Below are positions 53,233-61,975 of a stretch of 64,000 bases of DNA, piece after piece (position 1 is the stretch's first letter; each line of letters starts with the position of its first letter). The notes under the pieces were generated by a model, which was not told where the DNA came from, did not search any database, and saw only the letters and a list, made by a program, of their open reading frames with translations. The DNA is from Clostridiales bacterium Firm_16. Lineage in GTDB: Bacteria > Bacillota > Clostridia > Saccharofermentanales > Saccharofermentanaceae. The translations under genes were made by a program, and so were the position numbers. Where the stretch lies: the NCBI GenBank assembly GCA_001604185.1, contig LVAV01000022.1:851-64850 (forward strand), written 5' to 3'.

Positions 53233-53946
53233 ATGAGTAAACACGTAGTAAAAAATGTCAGCCTTGCAATGATCCTTTGCCTGATGCTCGCGCTCTTTGC
53301 CGGGTGCGCCGGACCCGTGTCCCGAGCCAGACAGAAGGAATGGGTCGAAAAGATGAACGAGACTTTCAAGAAGGACGAATTCACCTATGCGGGACCGCAT
53401 TCTGGAGAGTATGGCCAGGAGCAGTATATTGCTGACGTCAAGTCGAAGAAGTATCCGGAAAACAGAATCATCGTGAAAGAGTTAAACGGAAAGTTGCTGA
53501 CAAATTACAACTCGATCCGTTATCGCGACGAAGCGGTTGACTATGTGAACGATTATTTCAGAGGTAGATTCTCCTGCGACAGCTACAAAGTGAAGTATGC
53601 TCCGGTTGATCAATTCGGACCTGTGATCGATTACTCTTTCGATGAGTACTACGATGAATGCTTCTCTTTTAACTGTGTAAGGATCGCACTGATCTCGAAA
53701 AACGGAAATTTCCCTTCGGATGAGGAGATTGCCGAGGAAATGTTAGCGATAGCAAAAGACCGAGATGAAATCTGTAGTTTATATGTTCATTGCATTAGGG
53801 ATAAGGATGATGACTGGGTCCTGGATAGTGACAAGTACTTCGAACTGTACATGAAAGAGGAGCGAAAAGTAAACTATATTAGAGTCGCCCATGATGAAGG
53901 CAAAAAAACCAAGTTCGAAAGAATCATGGAAAACGTGACCTGGTGA
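53233..53946 (+). CDS. Predicted lipoprotein, paralogue A
   Basis: A 237-residue protein with a lipoprotein signal peptide ending in LFAGC. The mature part has no recognised family. It aligns along its whole length with the next gene at 54070: MNETFKKDEFTY and MNEVFKDDEFTY, LLTNYNSIRY in both, and a helical PSDEEIAEEMLAIAKDRDE against PSEEEMAEKLLSIAKKRDE. The pair is therefore a tandem duplication. AAGGAG precedes the ATG. Confidence 0.82.
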   Translation: MSKHVVKNVSLAMILCLMLALFAGCAGPVSRARQKEWVEKMNETFKKDEFTYAGPHSGEYGQEQYIADVKSKKYPENRIIVKELNGKLLTNYNSIRYRDEAVDYVNDYFRGRFSCDSYKVKYAPVDQFGPVIDYSFDEYYDECFSFNCVRIALISKNGNFPSDEEIAEEMLAIAKDRDEICSLYVHCIRDKDDDWVLDSDKYFELYMKEERKVNYIRVAHDEGKKTKFERIMENVTW

Positions 53947-53997
53947 TCTTGCTCCATGCCAGTGACGATGTCCTTGTGTGTTCCGTTTCGCCGAGAC

Positions 53998-54026
53998 TTG
54001 TAAAATCCTGAATCAAGCGTTATAAA
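53998..54026 (+). promoter_or_regulatory. Promoter of lipoprotein paralogue B
   Basis: TTGTAA and TATAAA are separated by exactly 17 bp, with a leader of about 37 nt. The second copy can therefore be expressed on its own. Confidence 0.65.
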
Positions 54027-54069
54027 GTATGAGGAAGAAAACGATAATCTTTGCGAAGAGGAGACGCAT

Positions 54070-54786
54070 ATGAAAAATCGTATAAGAAGAGTGTGTAGTC
54101 TGGGAGTGACACTGTGTCTGGTGATCACTTTTATTTCCGGATGTGTCGGACCTGTCGGAAGAGCGCAGCAGAGACGGTGGGTCGACAAGATGAATGAGGT
54201 GTTCAAGGATGACGAGTTCACCTACGATGGTCCGGCAAGCGGCGAATTGGGAGAAAAATCCGGATTAACCTATCCAAACTCGAAAAAGTATCCGCATAAA
54301 TCTGTCGGAGTGAAGGAAGTCGATGGTCAACTTCTGACCAATTACAATTCCATACGCTATGAAGAGGCTGCAGAGGAATACATCTACGACTATTTCGAAG
54401 GTAAATTCGACTGCGACCGGCATGAGATCACGTATATGGTACGTGATGCATATGGCCCTTTGGTCGATTATTCTGAGAAGGAATACGTCAAGAACTGTGT
54501 GACGCTGAACCGTGTCAGGGTCGCACTGGTCAAGAAAGACGGAATTTATCCTTCCGAAGAGGAAATGGCCGAGAAACTGCTTTCCATCGCGAAAAAGCGT
54601 GATGAGGTCTGTGATATCACGGTGTATTACATGACGGAGGCATCGGACAGTACAAACTGGGTAAAAGAATCCGATGTATACTACACATTACACATGACCG
54701 AGCCTCGCAAGGTGGAATATATCCGTTCGTATTATTTCCATCATAGCGAAGATAATAACGTCATCGTGGAAAATCTGAGCTGGTAA
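54070..54786 (+). CDS. Predicted lipoprotein, paralogue B
   Basis: A 238-residue protein with a lipoprotein signal peptide ending in FISGC, paralogous to the preceding gene (see there for shared segments). The best conserved region is LLTNYNSIRY and the helix before it. Family and function are unknown. AAGAGGAGACG precedes the ATG. The separate promoter suggests the copies are differently regulated. Confidence 0.82.
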   Translation: MKNRIRRVCSLGVTLCLVITFISGCVGPVGRAQQRRWVDKMNEVFKDDEFTYDGPASGELGEKSGLTYPNSKKYPHKSVGVKEVDGQLLTNYNSIRYEEAAEEYIYDYFEGKFDCDRHEITYMVRDAYGPLVDYSEKEYVKNCVTLNRVRVALVKKDGIYPSEEEMAEKLLSIAKKRDEVCDITVYYMTEASDSTNWVKESDVYYTLHMTEPRKVEYIRSYYFHHSEDNNVIVENLSW

Positions 54787-54819
54787 GAGAAACACTTTCT
54801 GCCGCACGAGGAAGCCGAT

Positions 54820-55695
54820 ATGCATTTTGTAGACGCCAAGGGAATACTTACCAGCAACAATGGTACCGGTATGAATATCTACCGAGGCTGTACGCATGGC
54901 TGCATCTACTGCGACAGCAGAAGTGTATGCTACCAGTTTACCCATGATTTCGAAGATATCGAAGTGAAACAGAATGCGCCGCAGCTTCTGGAACTGGCGC
55001 TTCGAAGTAAGCGCAGAAAGTGCATGATCGGTACCGGTTCTATGTCGGATCCTTATATGCATTGTGAAGAGAAGCTGGGGCTGACGCGCCAATGTCTGGA
55101 GATCATAAGAAAGTATGGCTTCGGCTTAGCGATCCAGACGAAATCAGACCGGATCCTGCGGGATATCGATCTTCTCGATGAGATCAATCAATCGGCCAAA
55201 TGCGTGGTACAGATGACGCTGACGACATACGACGATGATCTTTGCAAGATCCTGGAACCCAATGTATGTAACACCCGCCGTCGGATCGAAGTCCTGGAAA
55301 AGATGCAGGAAAGAGGCATTCCCATGGTGGTGTGGATGACACCGATCCTTCCGTTTATCAATGACACAGTGGAAAATATACGGCCGATCCTGGATGCCTG
55401 TGTGCGTCTGGGCGTTAAGGGCATCATCTGCATGGGTATGGGTGTGACGATGCGGGAAGGAGACCGAGAATACTTCTATGCTGCACTGGACCGGCATTTC
55501 CCGGGCGTGAAAGAAAAGTATATCCGGACTTATGGAAATGCCTATGAACTCCCCAGTCCCAATTCGCCACAGTTGATGGATCTTTTTCGGAAAACCTGTC
55601 AGGAACACGGGATCCTTTATCACCCGGAGGAGTGCTTCCGGTATCTGAATACGCTTCCTGAGAAGTACACACAGCCGAGTCTTTTCGACCTGTAA
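54820..55695 (+). CDS. Radical SAM protein of the SPL family
   Basis: A 291-residue radical SAM enzyme. The [4Fe-4S] ligands are C24, C28 and C31 in YRGCTHGCIYCDSRS. It is the short SPL-family type (Rv2578c-like, related to spore photoproduct lyase); true spore photoproduct lyase has other residues. The segment IGTGSMSDPYMHCEEKLGLTR is typical of this group. Substrate unknown; it needs anaerobic or reducing conditions. CGAGGAAG lies before the ATG. Confidence 0.9.
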   Translation: MHFVDAKGILTSNNGTGMNIYRGCTHGCIYCDSRSVCYQFTHDFEDIEVKQNAPQLLELALRSKRRKCMIGTGSMSDPYMHCEEKLGLTRQCLEIIRKYGFGLAIQTKSDRILRDIDLLDEINQSAKCVVQMTLTTYDDDLCKILEPNVCNTRRRIEVLEKMQERGIPMVVWMTPILPFINDTVENIRPILDACVRLGVKGIICMGMGVTMREGDREYFYAALDRHFPGVKEKYIRTYGNAYELPSPNSPQLMDLFRKTCQEHGILYHPEECFRYLNTLPEKYTQPSLFDL

Positions 55696-55764
55696 GTCGC
55701 GCGTTGAACCGCTGTGCCATATGGTAAAATGGACACATGAAGTGTCGAAGAGGAGGGTGCGGCT

Positions 55765-56787
55765 ATGAAAGTTATCACACTAGGTAAGACAGGAATCACA
55801 ACACCTCAGAATGCTTTTGGCGCGTTACCGATCCAGCGTGTGGATCTGGATATGGCCAAGCAATTGTTGCGCCGGGCCTACGAAGGCGGCATGACCTTCT
55901 TCGATACGGCGAGAGCCTACTCGGACAGTGAAGTGAAGATGGGCGAAGCTTTCGACGGCATGCGGGACAAGATCTTCATCGCCTCAAAAACCATGGCGAA
56001 TACCCCGGAGAAGTTCTGGGAGGACCTGCATACTACCCTTACCAATCTCAAAACCGATTATCTGGATATCTATCAGTTCCATTGCGCCAAGCAATGTTTT
56101 GCCCCGGGAGACGGAACCGGTATGTATGAAGCCATGCAGGAAGCGATCCGGCAGGGAAAAGTGCGTCACGCGGGCATTACGGCCCACCTGATCGGTGTCG
56201 CGGAAGAAATCGTGAAGAGCGGTCTGTATGAGACGCTTCAGTTTCCGTTCTCCTATCTTGCATCCGATCGCGATATTGCGCTGGTAAAGGCCTGCCAGAA
56301 AGCGGGTATGGGCTTTATTGCCATGAAGGGCCTGGCCGGCGGTCTTCTGACCAACAGCCGCGCATGCATGGCCTTTATGAGTCAGTACGAGGCCCTGCCG
56401 ATCTGGGGGATCCAGCGGGAAGAAGAACTGGAGCAGTGGCTGTCATTCTTCTCCGAGCCTTCGGAAATGACCGAGGAGATCCGGGAGTTCATCGAGGCAG
56501 ACAAGCAGCATCTTTCCGGGGATTTCTGCCGAGGCTGTGGTTACTGTATGCCCTGTACCGTGGAGATCCAGATCAGCCAGTGTGCCCGTATGTCCCAGTT
56601 GATCCGCCGTGCACCGTCTGAGAACTTCAAGGGCGAATTCTGGCAGGGAGAGATGGCGAAGATCGAGAACTGTATCGACTGCGGTCTCTGCAAAACAAGG
56701 TGCCCCTATGGCCTGGATACACCGAATCTTCTTCGCAAGAACCTGGCAGATTATAAGGAGATCATCGCAGGAAACGTAGAAGTATAA
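55765..56787 (+). CDS. Aldo/keto reductase with C-terminal ferredoxin domain
   Basis: A 340-residue protein. The first 240 residues are an aldo/keto reductase with Asp and Tyr in FFDTARAYSDSE, Lys in FIASKTM and His in YQFHCAKQ. The last 90 residues hold two cysteine clusters: CRGCGYCMPC and CIDCGLCKTRCPYG, the second being a typical 4Fe-4S set. This fused type is common in anaerobes. The substrate is unknown. AGGAGG lies before the ATG. Confidence 0.93.
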   Translation: MKVITLGKTGITTPQNAFGALPIQRVDLDMAKQLLRRAYEGGMTFFDTARAYSDSEVKMGEAFDGMRDKIFIASKTMANTPEKFWEDLHTTLTNLKTDYLDIYQFHCAKQCFAPGDGTGMYEAMQEAIRQGKVRHAGITAHLIGVAEEIVKSGLYETLQFPFSYLASDRDIALVKACQKAGMGFIAMKGLAGGLLTNSRACMAFMSQYEALPIWGIQREEELEQWLSFFSEPSEMTEEIREFIEADKQHLSGDFCRGCGYCMPCTVEIQISQCARMSQLIRRAPSENFKGEFWQGEMAKIENCIDCGLCKTRCPYGLDTPNLLRKNLADYKEIIAGNVEV

Positions 56788-56821
56788 TGTGGCAAAAGAG
56801 ACCGGAACGTGGTTCTCGTCT

Positions 56822-57631
56822 TTATCTTTCGTCCAGAGGCGCCATGAAGACGCGGTGACGCTTGAAGTAGCAGACTTCCCGGATTCCCAGTGACTGCAGA
56901 TACAGGGAGAAGTCCGTGATGGCCGTGCCGAGATTCTGCGGAATATGGGCATCGGAACCTAAGGTGAACAGCTTTCCGCCCATCTGCATATATCTCTTCA
57001 GGATCTCCGGGTCCGGCTTACTGTGGCGCTTCACCGGAGTTGCAGTGTTGATCTCAAGAGCTTTTCCCTTAGAAATCAGGGCCTCAAACAAACGGTCAAA
57101 TTCCTTCGGACAATCCTGATACAGGATCTCTTCGTCCTGGTTCGGATTGAATTTGTTGACGTAATCGAAGTGAGCGGCAACATCGAAATGATCGACTTTC
57201 TCCGCCATTTCGGCCATCTGGGCAATGTATTCCCGGTTTCTGTCCTGCGCGGATAGAACGTAGGCTTCCTTACTGAAGAACAGATCAACGCCACGGAAGA
57301 GGTGATTGCTCAGAAGGACAATGTCCAGATCCTTGTGCTGGGCGAATTTGTCGATGGCTTCGGCAGTATGGGTCTGATAACCGAACTCCACGCCCTGAAG
57401 AAGCTGGAGCGTCGGGGGACAGAGCTTGCGCCATTTGCGGAAGGCGTCACTATATTCCTTGAGGTCGAAGGTCTGGATGTTATCGTTGGGATCCGGATTG
57501 TCATACTCGAAATGCTCCGTGACGGCCACGATGTCCAGATTGCGCTTGACCGCAGTGGAGATCAGCTTGTCGATGGTCATCTTCGCATCCGGTGAGAAAT
57601 GACATGTATGATTGTGTACGTCTGTACGCAT
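56822..57631 (-). CDS. PHP-domain phosphoesterase (histidinol-phosphatase-like)
   Basis: A 269-residue PHP metal-dependent phosphoesterase. Ligand motifs are DVHNHTCHFSPDAK, VTEHFEYDNP, GVEFGYQ, HFDYVNKFNP, EINTATPVKRHSKPD and GSDAHIPQNLG. The set is complete, and the length fits HisK-type histidinol-phosphatase. No other histidine biosynthesis gene is near. GGGAGG lies 5 nt before the ATG. A second PHP gene lies at 26724. Confidence 0.9.
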   Translation of the reverse strand: MRTDVHNHTCHFSPDAKMTIDKLISTAVKRNLDIVAVTEHFEYDNPDPNDNIQTFDLKEYSDAFRKWRKLCPPTLQLLQGVEFGYQTHTAEAIDKFAQHKDLDIVLLSNHLFRGVDLFFSKEAYVLSAQDRNREYIAQMAEMAEKVDHFDVAAHFDYVNKFNPNQDEEILYQDCPKEFDRLFEALISKGKALEINTATPVKRHSKPDPEILKRYMQMGGKLFTLGSDAHIPQNLGTAITDFSLYLQSLGIREVCYFKRHRVFMAPLDER

Positions 57632-57794
57632 ATCCGCCTCCCAGGTAGAAATACGGGCGAAAGACGTGAAATCTTTCCCCTTGGACCAGAATGGTTCATG
57701 AAAATTATACTACAACGAGATGATACAAAGAACCTGTCAACTGAAATTCACTCATTGTTGATTCGTTAAGTGAAGCAATTGAGCCATTTCGTCA

Positions 57795-57823
57795 TTGACC
57801 GAAAAGGAAAAGAATGATACCAT
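57795..57823 (+). promoter_or_regulatory. Promoter of the tRNA-Leu gene
   Basis: TTGACC and TACCAT are 17 bp apart, and the -10 is preceded by TGA. It lies 22 bp before the tRNA. The rest of 57632-57794 shows nothing clear. Confidence 0.6.
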
Positions 57824-57845
57824 TTCCCGTGAAGATTTTATACAT

Positions 57846-57928
<83 letters not shown>

Positions 57929-57941
57929 AAAGAAATGAAGT

Positions 57942-57985
57942 TACCCCCATTCTTTGTACAGATGTGCAGGGAATGGGGGTATTTA
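57942..57985. terminator. Terminator between tRNA-Leu and the convergent exporter gene
   Basis: An 11-bp stem (57942-57952 with 57971-57981, TACCCCCATTC and its complement) closes a loop with further partial pairing. The T-rich flank is short, so termination may be moderate. It lies between convergent genes. Confidence 0.65.
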
Positions 57986-58837
57986 CGTTATCAGGATCAT
58001 GCCGCTTATCATGATCGCGAAAGCAACTAAGAAAGAAATGCCCGGTAATTCCCGAAAAAGCACTATGGATAATAGCGCGCCTATGAACGGAGTAATGGCA
58101 TAGTACGAACTGGTTTTGGCCGCGCCAAGGCTCCGTTGGGCAGATACATAGAAGTACACAGAGAGTCCGTAAGCGAAAAAACCGAGAATGAGGGCTCCAA
58201 TCACAAAGAAAGATAGATGGATCTCTTCCTGCAGTATATGTGATACAAGGAGTGCACCGGATCCTGAACCAATACCTTTGATTACTACTATCTTAGAAGG
58301 ATCGCATTCGGAAAGTTTTCTGGTGCAGTTGTTCTCGAATCCCCATGAAATGCAGGCCAGAAAAGCGAATACTGAGTATGGACTGAAGGAAAGTGATTCC
58401 GTTCCTTCAAAGGACAAAAGAAGGCTGGAAACCGTGATCAGCGTGATACCGAAACACAGCTTTCCGGATATCTTTTCGCGGAAGAGAAAATAAGCGATCA
58501 GAGAAGTCGCGACGATCTCGAAATTGTTGATCAGTGAGATGTTCGCGGCAGAACACTTTGATAATCCAATCATGAGAAGGACCGGCGCGGCGATATCCAG
58601 GATCACCATGACGGTAATATATGGAGAATCTTTTTTGCATATCATTCTGAACGTACCGGTATTCTTCTTTGCGTGGCTCACCGGAAACATCCCGATGCCG
58701 GCTCCCAGATAAAGTAGACCGGCCAGAAATGACGGAGGAATCTGTGTCATTAGGATCTTTGATATCGGGGTACTCAGTGCATAGAGGATAGCTGCCAGGA
58801 TGGCGAATAGAACCGGCCTCGTTTTTTTGTCTGTCAT
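57983..58837 (-). CDS. EamA/DMT-family transporter
   Basis: A 284-residue membrane protein with about ten hydrophobic segments in two homologous halves of about 140 residues, the drug/metabolite transporter pattern (LFAILAAILYALSTPISKIL at the start; ITPFIGALLSIVLF near the end). Members export amino acids, nucleotides or small toxic compounds; the substrate is unknown. Its start overlaps the stop of the methyltransferase by 4 bp, so the two are coupled. The TetR-type gene is divergent. Confidence 0.88.
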   Translation of the reverse strand: MTDKKTRPVLFAILAAILYALSTPISKILMTQIPPSFLAGLLYLGAGIGMFPVSHAKKNTGTFRMICKKDSPYITVMVILDIAAPVLLMIGLSKCSAANISLINNFEIVATSLIAYFLFREKISGKLCFGITLITVSSLLLSFEGTESLSFSPYSVFAFLACISWGFENNCTRKLSECDPSKIVVIKGIGSGSGALLVSHILQEEIHLSFFVIGALILGFFAYGLSVYFYVSAQRSLGAAKTSSYYAITPFIGALLSIVLFRELPGISFLVAFAIMISGMILIT

Positions 58838-59418
58838 GTTTTTTGTAAGATGACAAGCTGCCCGTATTTGCGTTTTTTGATGGCCACTGTCGAGAATCCA
58901 GACTTGCTGAATCTTTCAGAAATCTCATCACTTGAGAAAAACTCACCGTTATATCTTTGTGCGAGCCGGTTGATCACTTTTCGGATGATCTTCGGAAAGT
59001 TCGGATCGGCAATATAGAGCAGTCCGTCAGGTTTCAAGATCCTTTGCGCCTCTCTTTCAAAAGCTTCTTTATCCGGAAAATGATGATACGCCATACATGC
59101 GGTAAGAACATCAAACTGATTTTCGGTATATTGTGTGTTTTCGCATGAGCACTGCCGGATATCTGCGTCAGGACATTTGTTTCTTGCGATCTTCAGCATT
59201 TCCGGTTCGATATCGATCCCATGGGCTGAAATGTTTTCCCGATCTGAAAGGGTCCGCAATATCGTTCCCGTACCGCATCCGACATCCAGTACTTCAGCGG
59301 AAGGTGACAGTTCAATGTTGTCATAGATCAGCCTGTAGAAGACCTTGGAAAGCTTCCCTTCGAAGTGGTCATCGTATTTGTCGGCTCTTTTATCAAATTT
59401 GAAATCGCGTTTCTCCAT
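58834..59418 (-). CDS. Class I SAM-dependent methyltransferase
   Basis: A 194-residue small methyltransferase of the UbiE/YafE type. Motif I is EVLDVGCGTGTIL, strand 2 is HGIDIEPEMLKIA, motif IV is FDVLTACMAYHHFPD. The acceptor is unknown. AAAGGAG precedes the ATG. It is in an operon with the EamA transporter downstream and divergent from the TetR-type gene, with an operator-like palindrome 21 bp upstream of its start. Confidence 0.92.
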   Translation of the reverse strand: MEKRDFKFDKRADKYDDHFEGKLSKVFYRLIYDNIELSPSAEVLDVGCGTGTILRTLSDRENISAHGIDIEPEMLKIARNKCPDADIRQCSCENTQYTENQFDVLTACMAYHHFPDKEAFEREAQRILKPDGLLYIADPNFPKIIRKVINRLAQRYNGEFFSSDEISERFSKSGFSTVAIKKRKYGQLVILQKT

Positions 59419-59438
59419 AGTAAACTCCTTTGAAAAAA

Positions 59439-59472
59439 ATATCGAACATCGTGTTCGATATCATGATATAAT
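59439..59472. promoter_or_regulatory. TetR-type operator overlapping a promoter
   Basis: ATATCGAACA-TCG-TGTTCGATAT (59439-59461) is a perfect 10-bp inverted repeat. A second palindrome ATATCATGATAT follows (59458-59469) and runs into TATAAT (59467-59472), a -10 for the TetR-type gene. The site also lies 21 bp before the divergent methyltransferase. A repressor there would control both directions. Confidence 0.7.
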
Positions 59473-59553
59473 TGAAGGGTAGTAAAACGAAGAGCAGATT
59501 CCGGAATCTGTTCACTACTGAACAAAAGAGACAAAATTGTACGGTAATTGCTT

Positions 59554-60108
59554 ATGGACAGAAGACAGCAGAAAACAAGGAATGCCATTTATGATGCCCT
59601 CTCGGAACTTCTGAAGAAGAAAAGGTTCGAAGACCTTACCGTGCAGGACATCATCGATGAAGCCAATATCGGAAGAAGTACATTTTATTCTCACTTTGAG
59701 ACGAAGGATCAGCTTCTTGAAGAGATGTGCCGTGAGATGTTCGAACACGTCTTTTTATATGATCTGGCGCCGGAAGCCGGACATGATTTCTCCGGCGGTC
59801 ACAAGGGAATAGCGGAAAGACTGACGCATGTTCTTTATCACATCTCGGAACATAAGGAGAATATCTCGGCAATATTAGGCGGGGAGAGTGAGCAGACATT
59901 TGTCAGATTCTTCCGTGAATATTTGGAGGATGCTTTTGACGATGTTCTGGGACACGGGAATATGAAGATTCCAAAGGATTTCCGGAAGCAGTTTATTATC
60001 GGAAGCTTTGTGGAAACAGTCAAATGGTGGATAACTGCGGGATTAAAACTCGCGCCTGAACAGGTCGTTGAGTATTATCTTACGCTCATCGGTGGAGGTG
60101 CGAAGTGA
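59554..60108 (+). CDS. TetR/AcrR-family transcriptional regulator
   Basis: A protein of about 184 residues. The N-terminal 50 residues are a TetR HTH (RKTRNAIYDAL-like start; LTVQDIIDEANIGRSTFYSH). The C-terminal domain resembles TetR_C_33-type domains of AcrR-like regulators in Clostridia. The start codon is ATG 59554 (a TTG lies 6 nt upstream); neither has a strong ribosome site. It probably binds the palindrome at 59439-59461. The next gene overlaps its stop by 4 bp. Confidence 0.9.
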   Translation: MDRRQQKTRNAIYDALSELLKKKRFEDLTVQDIIDEANIGRSTFYSHFETKDQLLEEMCREMFEHVFLYDLAPEAGHDFSGGHKGIAERLTHVLYHISEHKENISAILGGESEQTFVRFFREYLEDAFDDVLGHGNMKIPKDFRKQFIIGSFVETVKWWITAGLKLAPEQVVEYYLTLIGGGAK

Positions 60109-60929
60109 AGAGAATAGCAATTATTGGTGACTACAATCCTAAGGAAGAAACACATACCCTTATCTTGAGATCCATCGAAGATATTCAGAAAGAACTGAAT
60201 GTTGATCTGAAAACGCAGTGGATCGGAAGCGATGAACCGGCAATATCTAAGAAGAACCTAAGCGAATTTGACGGTTTTTGGTTCTCTCCGGGATGCCCAT
60301 ATAAGAATACTAAGAATGTTTTGGCGGCAATTCAATATGCAAGAGAAAACAGAGTGCCTGCGTTGGGAACGTGTGCCGGATTTCAACACATGGTCATTGA
60401 ATTTGCACGTAATGTGTTAGGTCTATATGGAGCAGACAGCGTTGAAAATGACCAGAAATGCGCAGATGCGGTGATCGAAAGATTAGCTTGCTCATTAATG
60501 AAGCAGAAGGAACAACTGAAGATATCCGATCCCGATACGATCCTCGGACGTACAATGGGCGAAGACGAATTCATCGGAGAATATCGATGCAATTTTGGCT
60601 TTAATGAAGCGTATCACAGTGCTTTTCGAGATAGCGATGTGATCGCGGCAACAGTACAGAATCATGACGGATTTCTACGAGGATTCGAGTTAAAAGAGCA
60701 TCCTTTCTTTGTAGGTACTCTTTTTATACCCCAACTGGATTATAAAGGGGACGGTCCATACAGGATCATCAGGTCGTTTATAGATGCTGTCGGTGTTCAT
60801 GGAGAAAGCGAGAAAAAGATTCGAGAGCTTACCGGCGCAAACATGGATATTGATCTGGTCAGTGAGTTTCAGATTGACAGAAACGACGCTTGTGTATACC
60901 ATTATCCTATTAACATAGTAGGTAACTGA
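60105..60929 (+). CDS. CTP-synthase-like class I glutamine amidotransferase
   Basis: A 274-residue protein resembling the glutaminase half of CTP synthase without its synthetase half. The nucleophile Cys is in GTCAGFQHMV, and the start MKRIAIIGDYNPKEETH matches. The usual C-terminal HPEF motif reads EHPFFVGTLFIPQ, so the triad Glu is replaced by Phe and the His is kept. It may bind but not hydrolyse glutamine, or use another residue. GTG start 11 nt after GGAGG overlaps the TetR stop by 4 bp, so both are cotranscribed. Confidence 0.85.
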   Translation: MKRIAIIGDYNPKEETHTLILRSIEDIQKELNVDLKTQWIGSDEPAISKKNLSEFDGFWFSPGCPYKNTKNVLAAIQYARENRVPALGTCAGFQHMVIEFARNVLGLYGADSVENDQKCADAVIERLACSLMKQKEQLKISDPDTILGRTMGEDEFIGEYRCNFGFNEAYHSAFRDSDVIAATVQNHDGFLRGFELKEHPFFVGTLFIPQLDYKGDGPYRIIRSFIDAVGVHGESEKKIRELTGANMDIDLVSEFQIDRNDACVYHYPINIVGN

Positions 60930-60972
60930 AACAACATGATGAATGAATATGAATCATGAAAGGATGGAGAGT

Positions 60973-61365
60973 ATGAAAATCATAGAAACAAAGAAGGCAC
61001 CTGCAGCAATCGGACCGTATTCCCAGGCCATCGTTAACGGCGGACTGGTCTATACATCGGGACAGATCCCGATCGATCCGGCTTCGGGAAGCATCACGGA
61101 GACGACGATCGAAGGTCAGACAGAGCAGGTTATCCGGAATCTTCAGGCGGTTCTTGAAGAGGCGGGAAGTGGTCTGGATAAAGTCGTGAAGACGACCTGT
61201 TTTCTATCGGATATCGGTAACTTCGCTACATTCAATTCAATCTATGCAAAGGCATTTACGGGAAATCCGGCAAGAAGTTGTGTTGAAGTGTCAGCTCTTC
61301 CGAAAGGAGCCCTCGTGGAGATCGAGGTCATCGCTGTGATAAGTGAAGATTATCTCGGACGATAA
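60973..61365 (+). CDS. RidA/YjgF-family enamine/imine deaminase
   Basis: RidA hydrolyses reactive enamines made by PLP enzymes such as threonine dehydratase. The 130-residue protein has AIGPYSQAIV, VYTSGQIPIDP, VVKTTCFLSDI, the Arg of PARSCVEVSALPKGALVEIEV and normal length. The open frame starts at 60943, but ATG 60973 follows AAAGGATG and begins the conserved MKIIETKKAPAAIG. Confidence 0.94.
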   Translation: MKIIETKKAPAAIGPYSQAIVNGGLVYTSGQIPIDPASGSITETTIEGQTEQVIRNLQAVLEEAGSGLDKVVKTTCFLSDIGNFATFNSIYAKAFTGNPARSCVEVSALPKGALVEIEVIAVISEDYLGR

Positions 61366-61453
61366 AACGCCGGTATTTTTCAAATATGTACCCGGATGAT
61401 AGCATGAATGCATAACATCCAAATCAGTCTACGAACTTGTTCGCGGAGGAGTA

Positions 61454-61975
61454 ATGCTAGTTAGGAAAGCAACAATAAAAGATGCAGATAAGATAAGCAA
61501 GCTGGAGGCAGGTTCTTTTCCTAAGGAAGAGGCGGCCTCCTTATCTGCTTTTCGAGACCGTCTGCGCGTGTATCCGAATCACTTTCTGGTAGTGGAAGAG
61601 GATGGTGAGATCCTGTGCTGTGTCAACGGTCTGGTCACGGATGAGAAGGATCTGACGGATGAGATGTATTCATCCGCGGATCTTCACGATGAGAACGGGA
61701 AGTGGCAAATGATTTTCGGGGTGGCGACGCATCCGGATCACCGCCGGCAGGGACTTGCTTCCGATATCGTCAGACGATTTGTCGAATATGCCCAGAAGGA
61801 AGGAAGGCTCGGAGTCGTTCTTACCTGTAAGGACTATCTGGTTCACTTCTATGAACGGCTCGGATTCGTAAATGAAGGAGTTTCCGGATCGGCGCATGGA
61901 GGGGTCACATGGTATCAGATGCGACTGACTTTCCCGCGTTGCGAAGTATCGACGGAATCAAGAAGTGATGACTGA
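61454..61975 (+). CDS. GNAT acetyltransferase, arylalkylamine N-acetyltransferase-like
   Basis: A 173-residue GNAT of the bacterial AANAT-like type. It has LEAGSFPKEEAASLSAF at the start, the segment GKWQMIFGVATHPDHRRQGL with an intact acetyl-CoA loop, and the end RLGFVNEGVSGSAHGGVTWY, all typical of this group. Substrates in related proteins are aromatic amines and polyamines. The next GNAT gene overlaps its end by 8 bp. Confidence 0.93.
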   Translation: MLVRKATIKDADKISKLEAGSFPKEEAASLSAFRDRLRVYPNHFLVVEEDGEILCCVNGLVTDEKDLTDEMYSSADLHDENGKWQMIFGVATHPDHRRQGLASDIVRRFVEYAQKEGRLGVVLTCKDYLVHFYERLGFVNEGVSGSAHGGVTWYQMRLTFPRCEVSTESRSDD

